From contig JAFREQ010000035.1 of NCBI GenBank assembly GCA_025331565.1, positions 310,001 through 374,000 on the forward strand: a stretch of 64,000 nt of DNA. Direction: 5' to 3'. The position numbers and the translations under genes are program-made. The stretch comes from Holacanthus passer (Eukaryota; Chordata; Actinopteri; Pomacanthidae). Below the pieces are notes generated by a model. That model did not search any database and was not told the origin of the DNA. It saw only the letters and a list, made by a program, of their open reading frames with translations. Below, piece by piece: positions 12,572-24,120 of the stretch. The stretch's first letter is position 1. The number at the start of each line of letters is the position of its first letter.

Positions 12572-12818
12572 CTCTGATTCAAGAAGTAATCGGTTACAAA
12601 TGTTGTATAAGTTGATGAACTCAGAAAGAAAAAAAAAATATGTTGAAAATAATACAATATCTTTTCTTCTAAACAAACTTTTTAAATTAATTATAATAAA
12701 GCCCCAAATGTAACTCCTGTAAATCCTGATACAAAGCCATGAAACCAAAGCATGTGTTGGTGTGTGCATGCGTTTGCTTGTGCGTGTGGACAGTACGTGG
12801 TGGTGGACAGGGCCTTAC

Positions 12819-12902
12819 CTTGGCCGGGGTCTCCCTGGCAGTTTCTGAGTCTGACCAGCGATGTTTGAGCTGGGAGGAGCTGGGCACACACTCACAGAAC
12901 GT
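12819..12902 (-). CDS. fibcd1: candidate upstream fibcd1 coding exon (cytoplasmic N-terminal region)
   Basis: On the minus strand an acceptor-like tract TTTGTCCCATGCAG precedes 84 bp of open frame (28 codons) that ends GCCAAG/GTAAGG, a near-consensus donor. The peptide begins TFCECVPSSSQLKHRW and ends ETARETPAK. It is in phase 0 at both ends, so it joins the 6455-6934 exon without a shift, placing ETPAK directly before RMSCSYLL. Human FIBCD1 has an RW-containing, charged short cytoplasmic tail ending near DKPQ just before its transmembrane helix, so position and character agree, although sequence similarity is weak. An alternative reading is that this is the first coding exon: an in-frame ATG overlaps the acceptor (12906-12908), giving a 30-codon start exon, but its context (cccATGC) is weak. 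Function of the two cysteines near the start is unknown; such positions can be palmitoylated, which is inference. Confidence 0.6.
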
Positions 12903-14451
12903 CTGCATGGGACAAACAGACAGGGCCACCAGTGTTGGCGTTTGTTCAAGTCACATGTGCAATCAGGCATGCAAGCACATGCGCACAAACACACACATGC
13001 ATGCACAAATACACACAGAGACACAAAGGTTTTGGATCTACACTTATATAAATGAAAAATCTAACTACCGGGTGCAGAACATTTTCAAAACCAAACCCTC
13101 ATATTTAATATAAAATTACAGTTTAGAGATAAATGGTGCTGGTGCTGCTAAACTACAACCACCAACACACATGCAACAGCACACTGACATAGACGGATCT
13201 GAACAGGCATCTGTACATCTCCAAGGTATCACTGAATTCAATAGTTTATGACAGGCTCAATACGTCTTCCCAGAGATTGCAGGATCCTCAGTACACAGAG
13301 TTTCCTCCTACTCTAAAAAAAAAAAAAAAAGAATGAAAGAGAGCATTTCATTGAATGTGAGTAGAAGTGAGCATTCACATATGCAGCTGAATGCCCGTGC
13401 TTGTATACAATATCTGAACATTATGTGCTTCAGTATATGCGGCCTCTTTGTGCTTCGACGTGAATTTGTCTGCGAGTAGTTCCGGCTGCTGCACAGATAA
13501 GAGAGTAATTATGAAAGTGGGGTGGGCTTTCTAACTGCTCCAGGAGAGCACGTCGTTCCGTGACCTTAAACTCCGCTGCTCCCACTGTGGAATTGCTCAA
13601 TTAGCCTGGGACAACAACACTAACACGAAAGCGCACACACATACACACATGTGCACACACAACTGTCTGCTTAAGAGGAGATGCAGCAAACATCAGCAAT
13701 TAATGCTGATATGTTCTTTATCAGAGTCTGGTGTCGTGCTGCAAGCCTGTGAAAATGCTTTTTACACTTGTTATGACATTACTTTCAGCATCAGTGCGAA
13801 AAAACCTTAAAGCTGCATTAATCAATTTTTAACCACTAGGGGGCAAAAAACCCCAAACAGGCTGACTTTGGTTTGCAGACAAAAAGCAACTTTAAAAATG
13901 TAAATTCAATATTAATTCTCCTTTTCCTTCAGTTTAAGCCTATAAAAACTCTTGAGAAAAATTCTAGCTGCTAATTGCTCAGTTTTCTTCAAGCAGTTGG
14001 CCACTTTTGTCTGACTGCCCTTTGGCGCTGGCGGGTAGTATAAACTGAGTTTACCAGTTTTTTTTAAATGTGGAAGCAACTGCCAAAGGGGGCTAATGAG
14101 AGCAGCTCAGATGGAGCCACAGAGTAACTGCGTGGGCCTTAACAAAAAAAAAAAATAAAAAAAATACAAGTTTAAAGAGGCTTAAAAGCTCCTTGGAGCT
14201 GTAGAGTTGGGCGATAATTCTGATTTCACAAGGTATTGAGCGACTCCGTTCATTTGATCCTGTGTTAATATAATATAGCGCATTTGTGCGTGCGTGTGTA
14301 CGTGCACGCAGGCCGGCGTGCAGCAGCGGTCGTCTTTGTCAGGTGTCGGTGAGTGCGAATTGCTGTGTATGCAGCTCACACAGTCATTGTTATGATGGCT
14401 GACCAATAGTTCACCCCTCTGCTCTAAGCATTCTCTTCCAATGTGTAAGAC

Positions 14452-14551
14452 AGCAAGGGAGGGAAAAAAAAAGAGCAGGCAGCAAGGGAGAGAAAAGTAA
14501 AAGATGAGGGGGGGGAGGGGGGGTGAGAGAGAGAGGGAGATTTGGGAGAGG
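14452..14551. repeat. polypurine tract with G-runs
   Basis: About 100 bp almost entirely A and G on the plus strand, including runs of 8 G on either side of a single A, then a short GA repeat. Long homopurine tracts with G-runs can form triplex or quadruplex structures; only the composition is seen here. Confidence 0.8.
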
Positions 14552-15070
14552 TGTGCTGAATTCTAATGAGCAGCCTTAGGGTCAGCGATAGAAATCTATG
14601 TCTGTTCTGCCTAAAACATTGCAGCTGTCTGCGCTTGCAGTACACAGAGGAGCTACAGAGCTACCATCACTAAATAAACACAGGCTCCACAGTGATGCTG
14701 CTAAACAAACTAACAAGTCAACCACACAGGAAAGTGAACTGGAATGAATCTGCATGTTGACTAATAAAAATAGGTGCATGCATTGTATGCTGCTTTGCAA
14801 GTTCACAGGTGTGTGTGTGTGCATCAACACAGATATGGACATAAAGGTTCACTCCTGTTTTCCCAAAAGAGAGAAAAAAAACATACTCACATATGAACAC
14901 ATGCACACGGAACAAAAGGTTGTGTGTTGCAGCTGCAACCCACTCAGATCCCTGACACAGTCTTCCCATTACACAGAGCAGCACGTAGCAGAGCTTTAGT
15001 TTGTTCATCCCCTTGCCTGCTAATGCTCACATTGGGGTTCTTTGCTACCATGCACAAACATGCAAACATG

Positions 15071-15090
15071 CACACACACACACACACACA
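15071..15090. repeat. (CA)n microsatellite
   Basis: Ten perfect CA dinucleotides following an ATGCAAACATGCA-rich segment. Confidence 0.93.
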
Positions 15091-15493
15091 GTCGCGGTGA
15101 CATGCCAATATCTGTGGGGCTTCTGGTTGGCAGCGGTCCCGGTGCGGGCATGACTGCTTGGCAGTGTTTGTCTAGTCCTAATCTGACTCCACAAGCTCCA
15201 CCAGCGGAGAGGATTTACACTTAATAGAATATTTGGGCTTTTTATTGGTTGGACCTTACACGCAGAATCCTATCTGATGAGCCACGTCTTAGAAGACAGG
15301 AGGGGCTCAGACTTATCCTGGGTGTGACTGGATGTGTACGTGCATCTCTTTCTGAATGAGCGTACCTACGTGTTTGCATGAGAGCAGGCGAGGACATAAG
15401 TCTTCGGGACAAGAATCCCTGCACTGTCTAAGAACACTTGGATTGTTTGGATGTGTTGTTCTCGGAATATATTTGTTCAGTTTGCTGAATAAC

Positions 15494-15517
15494 TTGTGTG
15501 TGTGTGTGTGTGTGTGT
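15494..15517. repeat. (GT)n microsatellite
   Basis: Twelve TG dinucleotides, uninterrupted. Confidence 0.93.
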
Positions 15518-16651
15518 CACAGGGACTTTAGCAAGGTGTGTTTAAACCTAGTGCTCACTAAGCCGATGGAGTGGAAGAGGCTTTGCATATATTCACTTGT
15601 GGGCTTACTGATCATTTAACAGGACTTGCAGACTGCTAAATGAGGGGACTAAGACTGACAGATTGATGAAAAACGGAGTGAAAAGGGGGGGCGAATGAAA
15701 GAATGAAAGCAAAAGGACATCGTGTCACAGCCGTGAAGGAAATTACACAGCTCATCAGTGTTACATATAAGAGATTATCTTGTTAAGTTTGCATCATGTG
15801 CAGCCGTTGCTGTGCCTTCTCAGAGGAGAGAGAAGAGTTAACAGTGAATGAATGAATGAACGAATGCACGGATAGAGCTGTGAAATCCTAAATGCTGGGG
15901 ATTTCCTGCCTGCCATCAGAAATTAAGAAGCCATTCAGATAAATGATGTATATGTAATTTAAATTCACAAGTCACTGCAGGCTTTATTTTATCCTGACAC
16001 TGCATTGAGATGTCAGGACACTCACACAAATGCTGACTTATTTTCTGAGCCCGTGATGTGCTTTGTAGTAAAAAAAAATAATTAAAAAAATGTGTTTGTT
16101 CTCCTGAAAAAACATCCAACCCATCTCCTTTGAAATGCACTAATAAAAGAGTAATTGGGCTTCGATCAAGGACTATTTAGCAAAGAAATATGTGGCTATT
16201 TGGAAGTGAATGCTAAAGTAAATGTTCTTTGAGTTTGACAATTTAATTCTTTTTCTGGGTCTCCACTACTTTATTAACTGAGGAACTACTATTTAATGAC
16301 CTAATAAATCCTATAGTAATGATATAGTGATGTGCTACTTCACTTGACACAAAAATAGTAACTAATATGAACTGACTTTAGCAAATGATAATTAATATGG
16401 AACATGTAGATTAACAAATATTTAGGAACTAGATCTAAAAACTCATTAGATACTGGATCATTAACATGATGCTGTTCTCATATAACTTATCATTACTATA
16501 ATAAAGTCCTCAACTCAGATTATTCAAGATCTACTTATTCACTGTTTATTGATTAGCAGTTGGATGTTTTTGTTACTTGATAACTGCTCATGACTTTGTG
16601 CACCTTATTGGAAAGTTTGCTTTTCAAGTCAAGATTTTATAAACTGACTTA

Positions 16652-17080
16652 CAACCCTGATTCCAAAAAGTTGGGATGCTGTGTGAAACAGAATGTGATC
16701 ATCGGCCAATCCTAAACACACTACAAAGACGATATAGTTAATGTTTGACCTTTGACCTTTCAATTTGATGGCAACAAAAGACTGTGAAAGTTGTGGACTG
16801 ATCCAAAAACACCTGTTTGGATCATTCCACAGGTAAACAGGTTCATTGGTAACAGGTGATAGTATCATGATTGGGTATGAAAGGTTCATCCTGGAAAGAC
16901 TCAGTCGTTCACAAGCGAGGATGGAGAGAGGTTCAACACTTTGTGAACACATGATTGTATGAAAGGAGATTAATACATGGACTCAGGAACACTTTGTAAA
17001 ACTGTTCAGTAAACACAGTTTGTTTACTGTTTATTTACTTTTTAAACAGCATCTCAACTTTTTTTTTGGAATCATAATTG
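16652..17080. mobile_element. internally deleted TA-flanked (Tc1/mariner-like) transposon derivative
   Basis: The left end CAACCCTGATTCCAAAAAGT and the right end, read on the other strand CAATTATGATTCCAAAAAAA, are inverted repeats followed on both sides by GTTG(G/A)GATGCTGT. Each end abuts the dinucleotide TA (16650-16651 and 17081-17082), the target used by Tc1/mariner elements. The inner segment TTCACAAGCGAGGATGGAGA and the CATGGACTCAGGAACACTTTG stretch match, from memory, the transposase region of a longer element common in fish, so this 429-bp copy is probably a deletion derivative. No intact frame remains. Confidence 0.75.
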
Positions 17081-17121
17081 TACATTGCAAAACAGCAGTT
17101 TTATGGTTCCGTGTGTTGGGT

Positions 17122-17157
17122 GGTGGATGATATTGGTGGATGATATTGGTGGATGAT
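17122..17157. repeat. 13-bp tandem repeat, 2.8 units
   Basis: GGTGGATGATATT occurs twice perfectly and then as GGTGGATGAT, just outside the right end of the neighbouring transposon derivative. Confidence 0.9.
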
Positions 17158-18439
17158 TGCTTTGATAGTCCAGGTTTATGTCTCAATCTCAAATTAGCAG
17201 TTGACATTTCTGCTGTGTTCATGATGGCAATATTTTCCAAACCAAAAAAATGCAAACCACTTAACATATGAATGTAATTTGCAGTAGATGTGGCGTTTCC
17301 GCATTAAGCCGATGAAACAGACATTTAGGATCACATCGACAAAATAATATTCACAAAACAAAATGGAATTAAAAACAAAACAAAACAATAGCATGGAGAG
17401 ATTGTTGCTGCTGAATATGATGAGAGAAGTGTTTACTTTGCCAGCGTCTATATTCTGTTCTGCAGACCACAGAGATTTGGGTCTGGATATTTTAGAGGAC
17501 GCTGTCATTGTGGATGTGACGGGCAGTATGGCAGCTTTTACTGACTTCAAAGCCGCTATTCCCTCTACAGCTGATGGCTGAAGACAGTGCTGGACACTTT
17601 TATGGACTATTTGGACACTGGCACATAAATAATGGTCAGACAGGGAACCGGGAGGGACACTGCGGCGATTTGGTGACAATAAGTACATGAGGTAATATGA
17701 GACGTCCATAATGACCAGATCCACTATTCTTTCTGTCCAAATTATATTCATATTTACTCTCCAGTTGCTTTTTGGCCAAACTCAGTGAATAACTAAAGAA
17801 GAGCTGAGTGTTTTTTTTACGAGGCCGTTTTATCAGTTTCTACATGCAGAGGATTGCTTCTCCTTTGCTGATTGGTCGCATCTGCTCACAGATTAGCTAT
17901 TTCAGAGGTGTAAACAAAATATTCTTTCAACACACCTTATCAAGCCTGCCCTCTGGCCACGAGAAAACAAACAAACACATCGAAACGCACCACAATTAGA
18001 GCAGACAATTAAGAGGGCCACGCCGGAGAGGAAGCCACGAAGAGAGCTGATGCTTAACTATTGTTTTGAACGCAGGCTTCTGTGTTTACGTTGAATAATC
18101 TAGAATTGTGGAAGAGAATTTGACAGCTTCATTTCCAAAAACATCTTTATTTTGATTTGTTCGCCTGAATCATGTGTTTTTCAGCCCAGTATCTCGCAAA
18201 AGGATGTAACAGACCCACTAAAGGATGGATGTTGTGTTTTGCCTCCACTAGGTGTGAAACGTACATGTGTGCATGAAGGTGCAGTACCAGCAGGGGGCGA
18301 TAATGACGGTAGCAAATGTAGCATATCGATTGACAAAGTCCACATATGGAAGAGATCGTGGTGGACGGATGGGACTTTGACCCAGGAGATCACTGTTTGT
18401 GTCCCGTGTGAAACCAAAGGCCAACACATTTTAACGTAC
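17158..18439. other. non-coding stretch with one long unexplained open frame
   Basis: The minus-strand frame at 17194-17751 stays open for 185 codons, long for this AT-rich DNA. Its first part contains RIVDLVIMD and, about 20 residues later, LSDHYLCA, a spacing and SDH motif reminiscent of the C-terminal end of LINE endonuclease domains, but nothing else supports that. It could equally be chance. No other feature is visible in the stretch. Confidence 0.3.
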
Positions 18440-18625
18440 ATACATAAGTAACGCACTCAATTTACATCATGTACGTAATGGAGGTCAACTTATATCTTAA
18501 CCCAAACCATGAACTTTTCCAAAACCTAACCAAGAAGCTTTGATGGCTAACCCTGACCAAACTGCCACCATCACCTGGAATGTGTCTCAGTAGCTTTATT
18601 TTGAACCTGACTCAAACCAAGATGA
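18440..18625 (-). repeat. fish interspersed repeat fragment (AACCTAACCAA family)
   Basis: The block with AACCCAAACCATGAACTTTT and CCAAAACCTAACCAAGAAGC is the reverse complement of a teleost repeat whose usual form reads GGTTAGG, a CAACAAAACTACTTGGTTAG core and GGAAAAGATC. A copy in the other orientation lies at about 41.5 kb. Boundaries are approximate and the superfamily is not determined. Confidence 0.55.
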
Positions 18626-19639
18626 GGCCAAACGTGACACTGATATGGTGGACTGGTGTGTCTTTGTGTGTGTGTGTGTTTTATTGTGCAGTCAAGGGAA
18701 TACCAATCAAACTGGTTTATTCATTTTATCTGTCTGGCTTTTATCTGCTTTTGCAAATGAACTCTTCATTTATATTATGACCTCAGCTCCATTATACAGC
18801 TCACAGAGGAAAAAGCTTGTGGATTTTGTTTGTCTCGCTTTTTTTAAACATCCCCAAAAACACAATCAACTGCATCAGCTAAAACAGATGCATGCAAACA
18901 CTGAGAGAAATGCTCTTCACCTTCAAAATAAGACAGCATGCAGAGAGAGAAGACAGAGGAGAGGCCTGCGGGAGACCAGGGAGATGAGTTCAATCCTAAG
19001 AGACAAATCACCCGCTCTACCCTCCACTGCTTGTCCTTGGAGCTCACGCTGCAATCGGCCACACACGGGGAGCGAGTCTGTCACCCACTGTCCCTGAGGC
19101 ACGCACGCACTGGAATGCAGAAACATATCACCGCAGCCGCTATTATAAAGCACACAATCACCGTGAGGTCAGAATGGCTGCTTTGTGAGCGTGAAGTGAA
19201 ACGGCAAGATTGAAAGAGGGCTTTCAATTTCGCACGGGTGTTACAGCATATATCGTTACCTCTCTTCTCTCAGGATGCAGACGATCTGAGGCTGCTCTTG
19301 CTCGTGCCCCCCCCCCTTATCTGCTGATGTTCATTCATTAGAGCCTAAACATGGCCTGGTTCCAAACATTCACAGTAGTCATTTAAAAAGCTCAACCACC
19401 CCTCCACCTACCTACTACATCTATTTATAGTAATTGTGACAGCTTTATTTTCATTTTCTAATTGCCTTTTCCCCAGCTACTGCTCCTCCCGTCCCCAGCC
19501 ATCTGAAGACGCAGGATCTCTCTTTGAATTTCTTTTCTCTGTTCTGAGGACATTTTCATTTTTCTGTTCTTGCTGGTACCATTTTATGCGCAGTTTTCAT
19601 TGAGAGCTTGGGCGAAGTCGGGAACTATTGTTGCTGTGG

Positions 19640-19712
19640 CCTCGTGCTCTTTGACTCATTGAATGTGATATCGGGCTATACAAATAAAATTGACTTGTCT
19701 TGACTTGAAATT
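19640..19712 (+). repeat. retroelement 3'-tail-like sequence
   Basis: The segment ending GGGCTATACAAATAAAATTG and followed by an imperfect ACTTG/TCTTG repeat resembles the 3' ends of fish LINE-derived copies, which usually finish GCTATATAAATAAAATTGAA with a short tandem tail. No coding part is left. Confidence 0.45.
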
Positions 19713-19932
19713 AAACTTTCATGTGCAAGACGCGAGCCCAGTAGGCAGGATTTGAGCACGACTGCAGAAAATGCCAAAAGACTCAGACGCATCAGCACAC
19801 ACACATCAGGCAGAAATGTATTCTAATGGGGGCTTAGAAATGCAAAAGCAGCACTTCTGTGACAGTAAAAACATTCTTATTGCGCTGCGAGGGTCCTTAA
19901 GAACCAAACGGCCACCTTGCTGATGCTGCTTC

Positions 19933-19933
<1 letters not shown>

Positions 19934-19967
<34 letters not shown>
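19934..19967. repeat. (AC)n microsatellite
   Basis: Seventeen perfect AC dinucleotides. Confidence 0.95.
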
Positions 19968-19970
<3 letters not shown>

Positions 19971-20805
19971 TATCTTTGTTAAAGGCACACACTCATTCTT
20001 GCATGAAATAGCAAGGATGTAATTATGATGCTATTCGCTTTACCTTTGTCAGGAATAATCAAAATGATTCACATCAAGGATGCCTCACATTTTAACTTCA
20101 CAGGCTTACATCTCTTTCTGCCTCCTTCCCAGTCCCCACTTCAATTTCGCTTTTTGAAATTGCAGGCCACTTACAGTCCAGATTGCAGTTGCAAGCACAG
20201 TTAAGTGCACCAGCACAATCACACAGGCACAAGATCCACACATACCAAGACACGCAAACACGATCACACACCTTTATGTGCCACACACACACACAGAGAC
20301 GTGCCATTAAAATACAAGATGGATCTCCGCCCCCCAGTCTTGCTATTTTAATAGCAGTGTGATAAGAAGGCAGATACTTCCTCTAACAGGCAAAAATGAA
20401 GAGCCGCCTCTCCTTAATGTATATATTTGCATACATCGCTATGTGCAAAGCATAGAGACAGTCATAAATAATACATGCATGTTATGGATACTGGTGTCTG
20501 CACTTCATGGAACAGCCACCTTGCAAAATGACTTATGGCTGTAGCTCAAGTAGCACATCAGGGAGGCCTTATGTGTATGTGTGTGTCTATCTGTCCGTCC
20601 ATCTATCTCTTTGCGTATGTCTGTGACTGTGTTTGTGCGCAGGGGATACCCTACATCTTGTCAGTCCGACCTTGGCAAAGAGATCAGATTTTGATGCTGA
20701 TGGCGCAAGACAAATGTGGTGTTTGCTCCTTTACTCACACTGTTTGTGGATATCTGTATGCGTGTGTGTGTGCAGTGCTTTATTTATGTGAAGTATTTTT
20801 TAGCA

Positions 20806-20826
20806 GTGTGTGTGTGTGTGTGTGTG
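20806..20826. repeat. (GT)n microsatellite
   Basis: About ten GT dinucleotides in a wider alternating purine-pyrimidine region that ends GCGTGCACGTGCGTG, a composition permissive for left-handed DNA. Confidence 0.92.
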
Positions 20827-21890
20827 CGTGCACGTGCGTGACTAAAGGATGTGTTGGATGAGTGCTATCGGGTGGTAAGTGCTGCGTGTTTGCTCTCCCC
20901 CTGGGGAGGTCGTGCTGCAGTGGATATTGGTCTTCTAAGGTCACAGGTTTTTATATGAACCCAACTTTCCTATCATATGCCCAAGTTGTAGTATCGCAAA
21001 CAAACAGTTCCTTTAACGTGTGAAGCGCAACGTCCCACCTCCAAAAATGGAGCATGGAATAAAAAAATTAAATAAAGAAATACAATAGCAAGTTTGTAAT
21101 CAATCCAGACAAAGACTCTAAAAAGTTCTGTTCATTAAGGTGAATGGGAAACCATGTTTTTCCTTAAATCCTACACCTGACTTCCATCATTAAGAGTGAC
21201 AGTATTGTTTCTGACTAGACTCTATTAGCAATTACAAAGGTATCCAGCATGCCAGCAGTGTAGTGCTATGACTGGTAGTGGCACTACTTGTAAATACAAA
21301 AGCAATTTTCTCAAAAGATCCTTCACTATAATGGAAGAATTACAAATTTCTGTGCAAAATAACCCTTCAGAGGCTGCGGTCAATGAGTGCTGCACATATT
21401 GTAGAATGGGAGTATTTGTGCTTCGTGAAGGGGCCTCTCGATGCAGAGAGAGAGGGTTTGATCGCTGCCTTTTCAAGAGGTGGAATCAGCAACGCGGACA
21501 TGTTTATGAAATCGTGTTGAAAATGAGACGGTTTCAGTCTCAGCGTGGTTAAATGTTTACTTCTGAAACTATGAACGGAAAATGCAGACAAATGTAAAAG
21601 ACTCTCACTAATCTGCCAGATAATCATTTTAAATAATTCAGTCATGCCCCAGTAACTGGTCAAAACAAGTTAAAGAGATGAGGAATTATGCATCACACAC
21701 AGCCAGAGCCACTGCAATAAGTGAGTAAATAACAGATAGCTGCAAGCACCTATGCACTGCTTTCCGTTTCATTAGGAAAGCAAATATAAAGTCACTTAAT
21801 GGAAACTATTAGTGTCAAAAAGAGTGTGAAATTAAGCACCAGGCAGATACATATACTAGATGCATGTTTGGTGGAGAGTGTACTTTACAC

Positions 21891-21912
21891 TCTTTTCTTT
21901 TCTTTTCTTTTC
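21891..21912. repeat. (TCTTT)n microsatellite
   Basis: Four units of the pentanucleotide TCTTT-type repeat with no interruption. Confidence 0.9.
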
Positions 21913-23854
21913 TGACAATAAACCGAGGATAATCTGTAAGAAACTCAACTAAGCTTTTCACAAACTAAGTCAAGGCACATTCAATTAATGTACCTGTCAA
22001 ATCTGGTGTCGTGCTGACCTGTGGTTCATGAGATGATTCCTCCCATCGCCCCCGTTTTTATGCAGTGGCTCAGAAGCCGGTGATGAATTTAATGAGTTCA
22101 GCTTGTTCAGATGCATGCAAGCTTTACATTTCCTCAACAGCGGTTAATGCAACATTCAAATCTAATGTAGTTATATTAAACTGAAATTCTGCAGCGATTT
22201 AATACTTCATGCAGCAAAATTCTCAAATTTCAATAGAGTGGGAGACATGACGTACCACATATTGAACAGTGGTTCATTTGTCCAAACTGACACCATATTT
22301 TAATATAATGTCTTTGTCAGAATAAGAAAAGACCTGTGGCAGCTTTAGCCAGTGAAATACAGGAGAAGTGTGGGAGAGAGATGTAAAATGAAGGTACACT
22401 TTGTTCTGAAAAGCTAAGATCTTAAGTCAACAGTCTGAATCCTCGGGATTCAGGGGTTGGCAAATACGAGAGCAGAGGCAGTGGCTTGCTCGCTGGCTGT
22501 TTATAAAAGGAACTGCCACAACTGTCATTTTTTTTCCATGGATGCAGTAAAGCAATGTCAAAGAAAACATAATCCAAATGAACACTGTGAAGAAGGCGCC
22601 GGTTAAATCAAAATAGAGTGACTGTATAAATAGACCAGTTGAGCGTGGTTAGTTGGTGCTAAACATCAGTCACACTATCAATACTACAGCCACGATGTAC
22701 ACTGACAGGAACTATACTCAAACTTACTTCATGTCTAACTTGCCACAATGTGGAGGTCATAACATATGGGGTAAAAAAATATGCATATATTCTCTAATTG
22801 TTCATTAAAATAACAGAATCACATGCACAGCTCAGCAAAGTGAATCTTAATGTGATTTCCTACAGGGATTATGCAAAAATAGATTCTAGATGGTTTGAAT
22901 TCTGTTTTTTTTTTTTTTCAAGTCGAGTAAAGTTGCAAATGGGAAATCAGTGCGCTATCAAACTTTTCACAGCACAAAACTGCATTAGTTTCATTTTGAC
23001 TAATCAACTAATTTCCACCAAAACGCATGCTAATCCCTGCACCGCTCTGCCAAATCTACGAGCCGTGGAGCATCAGTCAGTGATGTCGGTAAACATGTTT
23101 ATATGGTCGGCCCATTCTGAAAATGTGGAAACTTTAAAAGGAATACGCACAAGAACTTAATTAATGCCGTCCTCTCCTGACAATTCCTCTGGAGTTGCGA
23201 GATTAAACCACTTCATTAGTGTCTTGAGAGACAACAGACAAGAGATGAGAAAGGCAGAGCTCGGGGAGAGAGGAACGGGGAGACGGAGAAAGAGTGAGAG
23301 CTTGCTTTGTTAGTGCTGGAAAGAGGCACTTTCAAGGCAGTAATTATGACGCAGAAAGAATGTAATTATTTTCCCAGAATGCCAGAGGGCTCCGAGTGTC
23401 TCCTAATAGTGATGGGTGACAATCTAATAGACCATAGATGTGAGTAGTGCATGGGGCTTAATTGGTGTTTAAACGTAAGTAGCTTGTCTGAACACATCCG
23501 GGCTCTCTCCTAAACGTGCCGGCAGTGCCTCCACCCTGTGATCCCGCCTGGCATGATGTGACAAATTTGATCAGAGGAAAACATTGTCACTGCGCATCTC
23601 ACACAATGTGACAGCTCGCAGTAATAAGCCTGAGGTATCGTGTGTTTTAAAAACTGGCTAAGCTGTCACGTTTCGCACTTCCGCAGGGATCCTCCGACTG
23701 GTTCCTAACAAATCCACAAACTGAGACGCAGTCTGAATAGAGATTGCCACGGGTGACTTGGGGATGTTTTGTTGCAGGCTGCACCATGTGTCTGCAGTAT
23801 GACAATGAGCAAAAAAGTAAGCAGTTGTTAAGAAGAAAACAGGAGGTGGCAAGA

Positions 23855-24120
23855 ACAGTAAATGACTGTGTTTATATGGCACTTTTCTTGTCCACAGACC
23901 CCTCAAAGAGCTTCACAGCACACGTCAACGTTCACACCACATCGCGCCAACCTGCTCATCAGCAGCGACGCTTTCTATACAAAGTGTCTCGCCGTGATTC
24001 TGCACCCATTCACACACAGCAATGTGGGTTTCTTCAACTTCGACACGCAGACTGGAGGAATCCAACCACCGAGCTTCTGATTCTGATTAGTTGTCGACTT
24101 TATCTCCCGAGCCACACCTG
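23855..24120 (+). repeat. fish interspersed repeat (tttatatggcacttttc type)
   Basis: The segment opens with GTAAATGACTGTGTTTATAT and GGCACTTTTCTTGTCCACAG, continues with CACCTGCTCATCAG-like and ACTTCGACACGCAGACTGGA blocks, and closes with TATCTCCCGAGCCACACCTG. In my memory of teleost sequence these blocks occur in the same order in a very abundant repeat, commonly written TAAATGGACTGTATTTATAT ... ACCACCTGAGCCACAG. The 125-codon open frame over it is not a gene. Confidence 0.75.

Larger units (their letters stand above)
6935..12818 (-). other. intron between the two fibcd1 exons
   Basis: This 5.9-kb interval begins with GTAAGG at 12818 and ends with CACAG at 6935 when read on the minus strand, as expected for a U2-type intron. 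It contains the hAT-type MITE near 12.3 kb and the CT/CGCT repeat near 10.2 kb. I find no further convincing exon in it; the open frames seen are short, rich in CA/GT repeats and lack paired splice sites. Its existence depends on the 84-bp upstream exon being real. Confidence 0.55.
12909..16649. other. non-coding stretch upstream of the 84-bp exon
   Basis: Mostly unique-looking AT-rich sequence with CA/GT microsatellites and a purine tract. A block at about 13.8-14.1 kb beginning TTAAAGCTGCATTAATCA and containing CCACTAGGGGGC resembles a teleost interspersed repeat, but its ends are not defined. No exon with a start codon and phase-0 donor that could precede the 84-bp exon was found. Confidence 0.45.
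18626..23854. other. non-coding stretch
   Basis: Unique-looking AT-rich DNA with GT/CA microsatellites and one short retroelement-like tail. Open frames at 18645-19097, 20535-20861 and 22798-23160 are driven by low-complexity sequence or show no recognisable domain or splice context. I see no gene. Confidence 0.45.
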
